A DNA stretch of 53,199 nt from Planctomycetota bacterium (GTDB lineage: Bacteria; Planctomycetota; SZUA-567): contig JAGUZQ010000051.1 of assembly GCA_020060765.1 (NCBI GenBank), positions 1-53,199 on the forward strand. The letters are read 5' to 3'. How positions within the stretch are numbered: the first letter of the stretch is position 1; each line of letters starts with the position of its first letter. The notes under the pieces are model-generated. The model was not told where the DNA came from. It searched no databases and saw only the letters and a list, made by a program, of their open reading frames with translations. A program made the translations under genes and the position numbers. Shown piece by piece: positions 38,030 to 45,317 of this stretch.

Positions 38030-39175
38030 TTATTGCTCCTGCTCCCACGCGCGATTCCCCAAAAAACCTTCCTGAAAAAAGACAGGCGCGTAGCCGTGTT
38101 CCGTCAGCCAGCGCACGCCGGTTTCCATGCGCTTGAAATGGTCTGGTATATAATTAAAGTAATGTGGGAAACTGTATTGCTCGTGCGTCGCAAGCCCGAT
38201 GACTTCGTTCGTTTCCGGGTTGGCGTAGGCGGCTTCCAGTTTACGCAAAGTCTTCTCGCAGGTGTCCAGGTTGGAGCAGGCCGCGCCGGTCTTGACGAAT
38301 GTTATGTCCAGGTCGAAATCGTGCACCATCTTGTGTGCGACCAATCTGGCGGCGCGGATATGATCGACGAAATACCCGATGTCCGGCGCGTTGTTCTTCT
38401 CGCCCGGGTCGCCGACGCCGGTGCGGGAATTGACGTACTGTCCGCTTAGGAACCGCACTCCGCGTTTGCGGAGTTCCCGTAACGCCGGAGGCTGGGCCAT
38501 CGCCCAGTGAATCACTATCGGCGGGGTGACGGTTTTTTCTCCCGCGACCCGGATCAACTCGGCGGTGGTGATATCGTAATCGGCGGCGAGTTTTTCCGGG
38601 GTGGCGTACTGATATGGCCGGTCCGGGAATTCAGAGTACGCGTGGAAAGCGAGCTTGAGCCAGTCGGAATTGTCCAGGAATTCGCCTTTGTATTTGTCCG
38701 GAAAAGCTGAAAGGTTGAATTTGCCATCGCCGTGGTCGTTGCGATAGAAACTGTTCAGTGTGAACTTGGCTCCGTATTCCCGATGCAGGCGGCGCAGTTC
38801 CGCCAGATAAAGGCAGTCGAAGAGCGAGGCGTGGGCATTCTTTACCAGGTCTTCGAAGAAAAAGACGTTATCGTCGATGAAGAAATCATATCGCCGGAAA
38901 GACTGCTTATCCCAGAGCACTCGGATGGAATGGCGGATCGTTCCGTCAAAGCCGTGTGTCTCGGCGACAAGATTGTTTTCCTTTTGACTGAGCGTGACCC
39001 GCGTCGAAAATGTTTCTCCGCTACGCGACGCCGGTTGACCGTTGACCTTTACGTCGACGAACGGCTCGGCAAGGCCTTGAACGGTGATTTCAAGTCCGGC
39101 GGATGTCTCCTTACCGTTGACACGACTGAGCACGGCACCATGAAAGGGCGAGAGTATCTGGAACAGAAGAGTCAT
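38030..39175 (-). CDS. Polysaccharide-deacetylase-fold protein with N-terminal beta domain
   Basis: 381 residues. The first 90 form an Ig-like beta-sandwich (ITVQGLAEPFVDVKVNG), resembling domains that precede carbohydrate enzymes. The rest resembles the NodB/glycoside-hydrolase deacetylase superfamily: YDFFIDDNVFFFEDL near 95-110 with the Asp pair, LAFHAYSEFPDRPY with the metal-type His, and THEQYSF near the end. No signal peptide, so it may act in the cytoplasm. Its start ATG overlaps the stop of the Gfo/Idh/MocA gene (ATGA), so translation is coupled. The reaction is unknown; it could process an oligosaccharide or cyclitol made accessible by the partner. Confidence 0.7.
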   Translation of the reverse strand: MTLLFQILSPFHGAVLSRVNGKETSAGLEITVQGLAEPFVDVKVNGQPASRSGETFSTRVTLSQKENNLVAETHGFDGTIRHSIRVLWDKQSFRRYDFFIDDNVFFFEDLVKNAHASLFDCLYLAELRRLHREYGAKFTLNSFYRNDHGDGKFNLSAFPDKYKGEFLDNSDWLKLAFHAYSEFPDRPYQYATPEKLAADYDITTAELIRVAGEKTVTPPIVIHWAMAQPPALRELRKRGVRFLSGQYVNSRTGVGDPGEKNNAPDIGYFVDHIRAARLVAHKMVHDFDLDITFVKTGAACSNLDTCEKTLRKLEAAYANPETNEVIGLATHEQYSFPHYFNYIPDHFKRMETGVRWLTEHGYAPVFFQEGFLGNRAWEQEQ

Positions 39176-40272
39176 CCTTTTATTGGCAGCGGGTTCTGGC
39201 GGTGGCTTTCTTCTATCACCGCGATCTGCTTGCGCACCTGCTCCAGCGTAATGATCAGTTCGTCCTGGCCGGTCAGGACATCGTGGATGTTGTTATAAAA
39301 ACGGGTCGGTCCCTCGGCGAGGGATTTCAGCGTATAGCCCGAGGCGCCTTTCAGCCGTTCCTTTTCCAGTTCCCAACTGTCTTCGATCCAATCGAGTTTT
39401 TCGCTCGGATACTGGCGGTTCTCCGACCAGTTCCACATTTTGTGTTTGGGTGCCTTGGCGGGGTCGAAATATTTCCATTCCAGTTTTTCCGCTCCGCCCG
39501 ACATCGAGCCGTAGGTGCCGCAGACCAGGTAGGAGTAGGGGGGGCGGTAAGCCATGTAGGCGCTGATGATGATTTCCACCAGCGGTATGTCCTTTCCGTA
39601 CAGCGTCAGCGCGCACAGGTCTTCGGCGTCTCCCGCGAACGGATTATCGCACGACATCCGGCAGAACACCTGCGGCGTCTTGTCGAAGCCGATCAGCGTC
39701 AGCGCCTGGTCGACCGAGTGGGGGCCGGTGTTGTATAGCGAACCGCCGATATTTTTCTGCAGTGTCTGCCAGTCCCAGCGGCGGCCGAACGAGCCCCAGT
39801 ATGAGCGGATGTGCAGGATTTTTCCCAGTACGCCAGAGGCGATAACTTCCTGCATCTTGTCGAAGAAAGGCTGAAAGCGGTTGTTCTGGAACGGCGCCAG
39901 CAGTTTGCCAGCTTTTTTCGCCGCCGCGCCCATTTCGTCCACGTCGCGCGTGGTCGCGGCTAAGGGCTTTTCGCACACCACATCCAGCCCCGCTTCCAGC
40001 GCTTCGATTGTCGCGGGCTTGTGCAGAGGGGAGGGGAGGGCGTTGACAAACAGGTCGTACTTGCCGTCTTTAATCAGATCCTTGTAGTCGGCGTAAGCGC
40101 GCGCGCCGAATTCGTTTTCCGCGTCTGTTCTGCGGTCGGCTACTTCATCTGCGACAGCCACGATCTTGTACTTGCCGGGGAGATTACGCAGGCAGTTGGC
40201 GTGAATGCTGTAGCCGCTGCGGCCTTGTCCGGCGATGGCGACTTCGATGATCCGGGATGAATCGGAATTCAT
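39172..40272 (-). CDS. Gfo/Idh/MocA-family NAD(P)-dependent oxidoreductase
   Basis: 366 residues. ATG 40272 is preceded by GGAG; a longer frame starts at 40323. The N-terminal Rossmann domain has VAIAGQGRSGYSIHA near residue 10-25 for the dinucleotide and the conserved CEKPLAAT near 100 with the catalytic lysine. The C-terminal domain carries GGSLYNTGPHSVD, where a histidine normally serves in catalysis. The family oxidises sugars, inositols or sugar acids. Coupled by ATGA overlap to the deacetylase-fold gene. The substrate is probably a sugar derivative. Confidence 0.88.
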   Translation of the reverse strand: MNSDSSRIIEVAIAGQGRSGYSIHANCLRNLPGKYKIVAVADEVADRRTDAENEFGARAYADYKDLIKDGKYDLFVNALPSPLHKPATIEALEAGLDVVCEKPLAATTRDVDEMGAAAKKAGKLLAPFQNNRFQPFFDKMQEVIASGVLGKILHIRSYWGSFGRRWDWQTLQKNIGGSLYNTGPHSVDQALTLIGFDKTPQVFCRMSCDNPFAGDAEDLCALTLYGKDIPLVEIIISAYMAYRPPYSYLVCGTYGSMSGGAEKLEWKYFDPAKAPKHKMWNWSENRQYPSEKLDWIEDSWELEKERLKGASGYTLKSLAEGPTRFYNNIHDVLTGQDELIITLEQVRKQIAVIEESHRQNPLPIKG

Positions 40273-40345
40273 GGCTGCTCCAGTCAATAGAAGGTTAAAT
40301 AGTGTCTCGTCGGTTATTATCACGCGGGAAATGATTTTGCAAATG

Positions 40346-40374
40346 AAAAAGCCGGTTTATCAGTGAAAACCGGC
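40346..40374 (-). terminator. Rho-independent terminator after the small Cys-rich gene
   Basis: 8-bp stem GCCGGTTT/AAACCGGC (40351-40358 with 40367-40374), 8-base loop, followed on the minus strand by five U. Confidence 0.85.
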
Positions 40375-40399
40375 AAATTGGGAGACATATAAATGATTT

Positions 40400-40591
40400 T
40401 CAGGCGTGCGTCGCAGCCATATGGGTGCGGAATTCATCGAGCATCGCCAAGGCTTCTTTCGCGCATTTCGGGCAATATGTATGTGAAATCAGCGCTCCGG
40501 CAGGCAAGTTTCTACGAAAAAATCGACCGGAATCAGCCTTCACTTTTTTGCAGACACAACACATTATATGCAGCTTGTTTTTGGCTATCAT
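40400..40591 (-). CDS. Small Cys-rich putative zinc-binding protein
   Basis: 63 residues with two Cys pairs: CVCKKVKAD (near 12-20) and SHTYCPKCAKEAL (near 37-48). The pattern resembles the short zinc-ribbon-like segment found at the end of many sensor proteins (CxxCKKIRDD...SHGICPxC). ATG 40591 follows GGAGAAAG. It has its own terminator, and a minus-strand TTGACA/TGCAAT pair near 40815-40788 could be its promoter. A stand-alone version of this module suggests a regulatory or redox role, which is inference. Confidence 0.7.
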   Translation of the reverse strand: MIAKNKLHIMCCVCKKVKADSGRFFRRNLPAGALISHTYCPKCAKEALAMLDEFRTHMAATHA

Positions 40592-40903
40592 AAGTCTTTC
40601 TCCAACAATACTTATACATAATTATCGGCGGCACGTCGTATTGCTGAAGGTAAATGTTGCAAGTAAAGTTCCATAAAGTCTTTGCTGACAAAGAATTCGG
40701 TTGGCGTTGGTGATGGATTGCCAGACTTTTGCCATTTTCTCACCCGCCAATTTAATTCGTTATTCCAATTGGTTAAGTGTAAAGGAATTGCAATAGTGTA
40801 AAATATTTGTGTCAATTTTGGCCGGATATGAGTTTATGGGGCGTAACATTTGAGCAATCAATAGTTTGCATGGCGTAAACAAATTTCTGCCGGGATTTGC
40901 ACA
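40592..40903. other. AT-rich spacer
   Basis: About 310 bases with clearly lower GC than the surroundings. It contains short unlikely frames (for example 40612-40815, minus, TTG start) that I do not accept, and the possible promoter of the small Cys-rich gene. Nothing else recognised. Confidence 0.4.
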
Positions 40904-40936
40904 GAAAAACACACACAAGCAGTTATGCTTGTGTGT
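40904..40936 (-). terminator. Rho-independent terminator of the TPR gene
   Basis: Perfect 10-bp stem ACACACAAGC (40911-40920) and GCTTGTGTGT (40927-40936) with a 6-base loop; the minus strand then reads a U-rich tract. It is 110 bases after the TPR stop. Confidence 0.88.
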
Positions 40937-40967
40937 GAAATCCGACATATGGCAAGTCAGCCAAGGT

Positions 40968-41038
40968 AGTCGAAATTTGCTGAAACCTGTCGACAGCTTG
41001 CCGAAGTTTGCTTTTTTCTGCCGAAATCTGCCGGCTGA
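40968..41038. repeat. Degenerate ~10-bp tandem repeat after the TPR gene
   Basis: About seven units of the form TGCCGAAATC, with frequent changes, run up to the TPR stop codon. The period is close to ten bases, about one helical turn. Confidence 0.5.
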
Positions 41039-41045
41039 AAACCCG

Positions 41046-42584
41046 TTATTTCTGCTTTGCTTTCATTTCCTGCAAAATTTTCTGGAACTCCGGATTGGTT
41101 TTCAGCATCTGGAACTGCGCGAGGTTGAGCATATCAGCCTTGACTCCTCCTTCCAGCAGGCAGGCTTGCAATTCGGAAATGGCTTTTTCCTGTTTGTTGA
41201 GGGCGGCGGCGGTGATGGCGAGGTTGAAGCGAATTATCGGTTGGTCGCCGACTTTCAGATTGACCATTTTCTCGTAGACGGTATAAGCTTTTTCATAATC
41301 CTCGGCGGTGAAATAACCGTTGCCCAAGGCGTTAAGCACACCCATGTCCTGGGGAGCCTGTTCCGAAATTTTTTCCAGATAGGGAATCGCTTCCTTGAAG
41401 TTCTTGGCGGCAGTGTAATAATTGGCAAGGCCGAAGAGGGCTTTCTGGTTTTTCGGATCAAGTTCCAGTGCTTTCTTCAGCGGTGGCATGGCTTTTTCCG
41501 GTTGTTTCAGCGCGGTGTAAACTTCGCCCAGCGTGGAGAGGGCATTGACATTTTCCGGCTCCTGCGCCACAGCCTTTTCCAGAATATCGGCCGCTTCGTT
41601 GAATTTCTTGGTGTTGAGATAGATATTGGCCAGGGTCACCATGGCGGCCTTGGAGTTGGGAGCGACTTCCAGCGCTTTCTGGAATTTCGGCAAGGCCTGC
41701 CCGAGATTGTTCCGTTTGAGAAAGGCGTTGCCCCAGGAAATATAGGTGTCGGCGCGGTTGGGAGCGAGTTTCACCGCCTGGTCGAACGCGGCCTGCATAT
41801 TAGTCTCTTGTCCGTTAAGTCCGGCCCAGCAGTGCCCCATCAGGCAGAACGCCCACGGCTCGCCGGTCGACTGAGCCAGGTTTACGGCATACTTGAGCAT
41901 TTCCTCATTATTCCCCTGCTTGATCAGCAGATTGGTGTACATCTCGTGCACGAGGGGGGAGCCGGGTTCTAGCTTCTCCATCAGCTTCTGCAACTGTTGG
42001 GCGGCGTCGGCTTGCTTATTGAAAATGGACAGTTCCTGGGCGTACATCCAGCGGAAGAGCGGGGACTTGCCGCTGTGTTTTTCAAACTCCTTCAACTTGG
42101 CTTCGGTTTCGGTAATATTTGCGCCCTGCTGGAATCCTTGAAGCATCGCGTCGCATTCCTTGAGCAGAGACGCGCATTTGCCTTCGGGCGAAGCGGCCTT
42201 GAGTTCGATCACCTTGTCCAGCAAGGCGTTGGCGGCTGGGAAATTGCCGACCGCGCGCAGGCAGGAGGCGAGAAAGAATGCGAGTTTCTGGTCTTCCGGA
42301 TATTGTTTTACCGCTGTGTCCAGGTCGTCGATGATCAGCCTGTCAATGCCTTTTTCCCAGATTTTCAGGATAGTCGAATACTGTTTGCTGGCGCTGCCGG
42401 AAATTTTCATCTCCTGATGCTTCTGGCGTTCCTTCTGGATCTTTTCGAGTTTTTTCAGGTCTTCGGCAGAGGGTTGCTTAGGTGCTTGTCCGGGCGTCTG
42501 ACGAGGAGGATTTTCGCCGCAGAAGGCGCTGTAACCAGCCGCCAGCATAAACATCGTTACCAGGAGAATCGATTTTCTGTTCAT
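41046..42584 (-). CDS. Secreted TPR-repeat protein
   Basis: 512 residues from ATG 42584 (AAAGG before it; the longer frame runs through the repeat spacer). A signal peptide (SILLVTMFMLAAGYSAFCG) is followed by a charged, proline-rich segment and then about ten TPR units, such as NAFLKRNNLGQALPKFQKAL, up to the C-terminus. TPR proteins act as scaffolds for protein contacts in the periplasm or outer envelope. A terminator lies 110 bases past the stop. Partner unknown. Confidence 0.85.
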   Translation of the reverse strand: MNRKSILLVTMFMLAAGYSAFCGENPPRQTPGQAPKQPSAEDLKKLEKIQKERQKHQEMKISGSASKQYSTILKIWEKGIDRLIIDDLDTAVKQYPEDQKLAFFLASCLRAVGNFPAANALLDKVIELKAASPEGKCASLLKECDAMLQGFQQGANITETEAKLKEFEKHSGKSPLFRWMYAQELSIFNKQADAAQQLQKLMEKLEPGSPLVHEMYTNLLIKQGNNEEMLKYAVNLAQSTGEPWAFCLMGHCWAGLNGQETNMQAAFDQAVKLAPNRADTYISWGNAFLKRNNLGQALPKFQKALEVAPNSKAAMVTLANIYLNTKKFNEAADILEKAVAQEPENVNALSTLGEVYTALKQPEKAMPPLKKALELDPKNQKALFGLANYYTAAKNFKEAIPYLEKISEQAPQDMGVLNALGNGYFTAEDYEKAYTVYEKMVNLKVGDQPIIRFNLAITAAALNKQEKAISELQACLLEGGVKADMLNLAQFQMLKTNPEFQKILQEMKAKQK

Positions 42585-42604
42585 TGTGTCGCCTTTCTGT
42601 TTGT

Positions 42605-42697
42605 GGGTTAACGGGTTAACGGGGTTACAGGTTAGCGGGTTAATGCAGCGACCTGGAGAACAGGGACTCCAGTAACCCGTCAACCCGTTCCCCCGTC
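42605..42697. repeat. Inverted octamer array with inner hairpin
   Basis: ACGGGTTA-type octamers run rightward in 42605-42644 and, in inverted orientation, in about 42669-42697. Between them CTGGAG...CTCCAG closes an inner hairpin. It fills the spacer between the TPR start and the receiver stop. The architecture resembles the repeat at 6439-6810, with a different but related unit (GG-TTA core). Confidence 0.65.
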
Positions 42698-42706
42698 TAC
42701 CAAATA

Positions 42707-43111
42707 TCAAATCGTCGCCGTCAGTTCCGCCGCCAGCCGCAACAGGGCGTCGGGATTGATCGGCTTCTGCATGAAGTGCAGACCCGTGGCGAATGAGGTC
42801 AGGTGATGCTCCTCGTCGAGGTTGCATTTCTTGCCGGAAACGAAACAGATCGGACACTCGAAACCTTCCTGCCGCAGAATCTTGGCTATCTCCACGCCGC
42901 TGGGGCCTTCCTTGAGGAACAGGTCGATAAAGAACAGATCGACGTCGTTCAAGTCCTCCAGGCTGCCGACTTCGGTGAAGGAGGCGCAGGAGATCACCTT
43001 GTATTTTTTCTTTTCCAGAACGCGCCGGTAGGCGTTGCGCGTGTCTTCGTCGTCGTCGATAATGGCGATGTTGCGGGGATTGAACATATTTTTTATGAAT
43101 TCAAAAGCCAT
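42707..43111 (-). CDS. Stand-alone response-regulator receiver protein
   Basis: 134 residues, a single receiver domain after a short leader; no output domain. Conserved residues are complete: acidic pocket Asp19 and Asp20, phosphoacceptor Asp63 in FFIDLF, Ser92 in FVSGKK and Lys116 in MQKPINP. ATG 43111 is the preferred start, two bases after the sixA stop; the longer frame overlaps sixA. Adjacent SixA removes phosphate from phosphohistidine, so the pair may regulate a phosphorelay. No histidine kinase is in the window. Confidence 0.88.
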   Translation of the reverse strand: MAFEFIKNMFNPRNIAIIDDDEDTRNAYRRVLEKKKYKVISCASFTEVGSLEDLNDVDLFFIDLFLKEGPSGVEIAKILRQEGFECPICFVSGKKCNLDEEHHLTSFATGLHFMQKPINPDALLRLAAELTATI

Positions 43112-43113
43112 AG

Positions 43114-43605
43114 CTATTCTCCCGCCAGAGTAGAGATCAGCTTGTGCGGAACCAGCCATTTCAGCGTCGCGCAGGAATGCCCCGGCATGTCCAGGTCGAA
43201 ACACGCGCAGGAGGCTTTTTTCATCTCTATATTGAGGGAGGCGCCCATGCCGGTCAGCGCGGCGGCGAGGCCGCTGAAGTCGGGCTCGTGACCGACCAGC
43301 ATGATGCAGGAGGCTTTCTCTTGTTCCCGGATCAGCTCGAACGCAAGGTTGGGAGCCATGCCGCAGGCCAGGCGCTCGTCTTCGATTAGCGGAATTTTTG
43401 TTTTCAGGTTTTCCAGCGCCGCGGTGGCGGTTTCCACCGCCCGCGCCAGGGGACTGGTGACGATGACGTCGGGTCTGATGTCAAGCCGCCGCAGAAAACT
43501 GCCCACCGCCGCCGACTGCGCGCGGCCTTTGTCTGTCAGTTTGCGGGCGAAATCAGAAGAAGCGTGTCTGTCCGCGTCGCCATGCCGAAGAAGCAGCAGA
43601 TTCAT
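43114..43605 (-). CDS. sixA: Phosphohistidine phosphatase SixA
   Basis: 163 residues of the histidine-phosphatase superfamily. The catalytic RHG motif is at 7-9 (LLRHGDAD), the conserved TSPLARAVETA near 53-63 and the second histidine in GHEPDFS near 105. SixA removes phosphate from histidine on HPt domains or on the phosphotransferase protein NPr. It sits in front of the receiver gene with a two-base gap. The ATG at 43605 follows GGAGAATC. Confidence 0.92.
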   Translation of the reverse strand: MNLLLLRHGDADRHASSDFARKLTDKGRAQSAAVGSFLRRLDIRPDVIVTSPLARAVETATAALENLKTKIPLIEDERLACGMAPNLAFELIREQEKASCIMLVGHEPDFSGLAAALTGMGASLNIEMKKASCACFDLDMPGHSCATLKWLVPHKLISTLAGE

Positions 43606-43700
43606 TTGATTCTCCTGGAATATTATTCCATTTCAATAATGTTATTCAGTCATTGCTGTTTTGCAAGCAGGAAAAGTGAACAAAATAATAGCCCTGTCAC

Positions 43701-43726
43701 AAAAAAGCCCGGCATGGAGCCGGGCT
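43701..43726 (-). terminator. Rho-independent terminator of gap
   Basis: 8-bp stem AGCCCGGC/GCCGGGCT (43706-43713 and 43719-43726) with a 5-base loop, followed on the minus strand by U. It lies 25 bases after the gap stop. Confidence 0.9.
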
Positions 43727-43750
43727 TTCGGGAAAACATTTTTCAGCCGA

Positions 43751-44776
43751 TTACAGTTTCATGGCCTTTTCAATCAGTTCAACCACGCGGTTGGAATAGC
43801 CCCATTCGTTGTCATACCAGCTCAGAACCTTGAACATGTTGTCGCCGATCTTCATGGTGGAGAGGGCGTCGTAAATCGAGCTGTGGCAGTCGCCGATAAT
43901 GTCGGTGCTGACGATGGGGTCGACGCAATAGGAGAGGATACCCTTCATCGGGCCTTCGGCGGCAGCTTTCACCGCTTTGTTGACATCCTCGACCGAGCAG
44001 TTCTTCTCGGCGGTGAAGGTGAGGTCAACGAGCGAGCCGGTGATGACCGGCACACGCAGGGCGTAGCCGTTCAGCTTGCCAGCCAGGGGCTTAAACACCT
44101 TGCCCACGGCCTTGGCGGCGCCGGTGGTAGTGGGGATGGTGTTGATGGCGCCAGCGCGTGCGCGACGCAGATCCGAGTGAATCTGGTCGGCGATTTTCTG
44201 GTCGTTGGTGTAGGCGTGGACGGTGGTCATCAAACCTTCCTTGATGCCGACGGCGTTGTGGATCGCCTTGGCCACGGGCGCGAGGCAGTTGGTGGTGCAG
44301 GAGGCGTTGGAGATGCACTTCATCGCGGGAGTCAGGTCTGCGTCGTTAACGCCGAGGACGATCATGCCGTCGATCTCGTCTTTCGCGGGCACGGTGAGCA
44401 GGACTTTCTTGCAGCCGTTCTTGCCGAGGTGGCTGTCGTAGCCGGGCTTGCCGTCCTTGGCCTTGCTGGCGAAGATGCCGGTGGATTCGACCACCACGTC
44501 GACGTCGCCGCCCCAATCGAATTCGCCGGGAGCAGCCTTGGTGCCGTTGATGTTGACCACGTCGCCGTCGACGATCATCTTGCCGTCCTTGACCTCGATT
44601 TTGCCGGGATAGCGACCGTAGACGCTGTCGTACTTGAGCAGGTGCGCGAGTGCGTCCACCGGGGCGAGGTCGTGGATGCCGACGAGGTCGAACTTGGCCG
44701 ACTGCTGCTTCATGATGCGGAAGACCTGGCGGCCGATGCGACCGAAACCGTTGATACCGACTCTGATTTTCGCCAT
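43751..44776 (-). CDS. gap: Glyceraldehyde-3-phosphate dehydrogenase
   Basis: Glycolytic enzyme, 341 residues. The N-terminal NAD-binding fold starts INGFGRIGR, the catalytic cysteine is in SNASCTTNCLAP near residue 155, and the conserved histidine and threonine follow in TTVHAYTNDQ. The phosphate-site loop is AINTIPTTTGAAKA. The C-terminus ends WYDNEWGYSNRV, the family hallmark. It has a full consensus promoter and its own terminator, so it is a single-gene transcript. A leader of about 100 bases separates the promoter from the ATG. Confidence 0.97.
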   Translation of the reverse strand: MAKIRVGINGFGRIGRQVFRIMKQQSAKFDLVGIHDLAPVDALAHLLKYDSVYGRYPGKIEVKDGKMIVDGDVVNINGTKAAPGEFDWGGDVDVVVESTGIFASKAKDGKPGYDSHLGKNGCKKVLLTVPAKDEIDGMIVLGVNDADLTPAMKCISNASCTTNCLAPVAKAIHNAVGIKEGLMTTVHAYTNDQKIADQIHSDLRRARAGAINTIPTTTGAAKAVGKVFKPLAGKLNGYALRVPVITGSLVDLTFTAEKNCSVEDVNKAVKAAAEGPMKGILSYCVDPIVSTDIIGDCHSSIYDALSTMKIGDNMFKVLSWYDNEWGYSNRVVELIEKAMKL

Positions 44777-44887
44777 GTTTCAGACTCCTTGTTCGTAAAG
44801 TGACAGCAAAAAAAATAGCCCGGAAGCGGCTTCGCGGCGATTCTTTCCCGACGCGAAATAACCCGGGAAGACAACCAAACTCGTGAA

Positions 44888-44915
44888 ATTATAAAAGAAC
44901 GCCGCGGCCTGTCAA
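44888..44915 (-). promoter_or_regulatory. Consensus sigma70 promoter of gap
   Basis: On the minus strand, perfect TTGACA (44915-44910), 16-base spacer, perfect TATAAT (44893-44888). The start would be about 105 bases before the gap ATG. Confidence 0.8.
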
Positions 44916-44949
44916 GCCGGAAAAGTTTTTGCCAGCGACGGATGCGCGC

Positions 44950-44977
44950 TTGTCAAATAAAACCCGCGGCGTATACT
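44950..44977 (+). promoter_or_regulatory. Promoter of the small membrane gene, possible leaderless start
   Basis: TTGTCA (44950-44955), 16-base spacer, TATACT (44972-44977). The ATG at 44985 is only eight bases after the -10 box, so the transcript may begin at the start codon. Confidence 0.55.
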
Positions 44978-44984
44978 GAAGGGC

Positions 44985-45293
44985 ATGGCCGAAGATGAAA
45001 ATAAGACCGACTGTCCGTATTGCCACGGTTCGACCGCGCTGACGCAGTGGGGAATATTCCGGATTTATCTCTGGCCGTGCAAGCTGGCGGTTCTGGTTTC
45101 GCTGGCGGGGGTGCTGGCGGGTTTTCTCTATAGCTGGTATTTCTGGCTGCTGGGCGGGCTGTTTTTCCTGTTGCCGCTGAGTAACGCCGATCTGCGGCTC
45201 TACCTGTACCCCGTGGTATCGCTGGCTTGCCTGTGCGGAAAAAGGGCGAACTGTCCCAAGTGTCTGCCTGATTCTTCGGTATTCAGTCAATAA
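44985..45293 (+). CDS. Small membrane protein with split zinc ribbon
   Basis: 102 residues. An N-terminal CPYCHG pair, two hydrophobic segments (about 30-50 and 52-66), another hydrophobic patch and a C-terminal CLCGKRANCPKC. The Cys pairs on either side of the membrane segments could come together as a zinc ribbon on the cytoplasmic face. Divergent from gap, and 24 bases before the FAD oxidoreductase gene, so the two may be co-transcribed. Function unknown; the coding call rests on a good promoter, clear membrane pattern and Cys pairs. Confidence 0.65.
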   Translation: MAEDENKTDCPYCHGSTALTQWGIFRIYLWPCKLAVLVSLAGVLAGFLYSWYFWLLGGLFFLLPLSNADLRLYLYPVVSLACLCGKRANCPKCLPDSSVFSQ

Positions 45294-45317
45294 CTTCTTT
45301 CCTGGCTAGGAGCAACC

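Noticed and set aside
40612..40815. 67-codon minus-strand frame
   Set aside because: Starts with TTG that is part of a promoter-like TTGACA and has no ribosome site; likely noise in AT-rich DNA.
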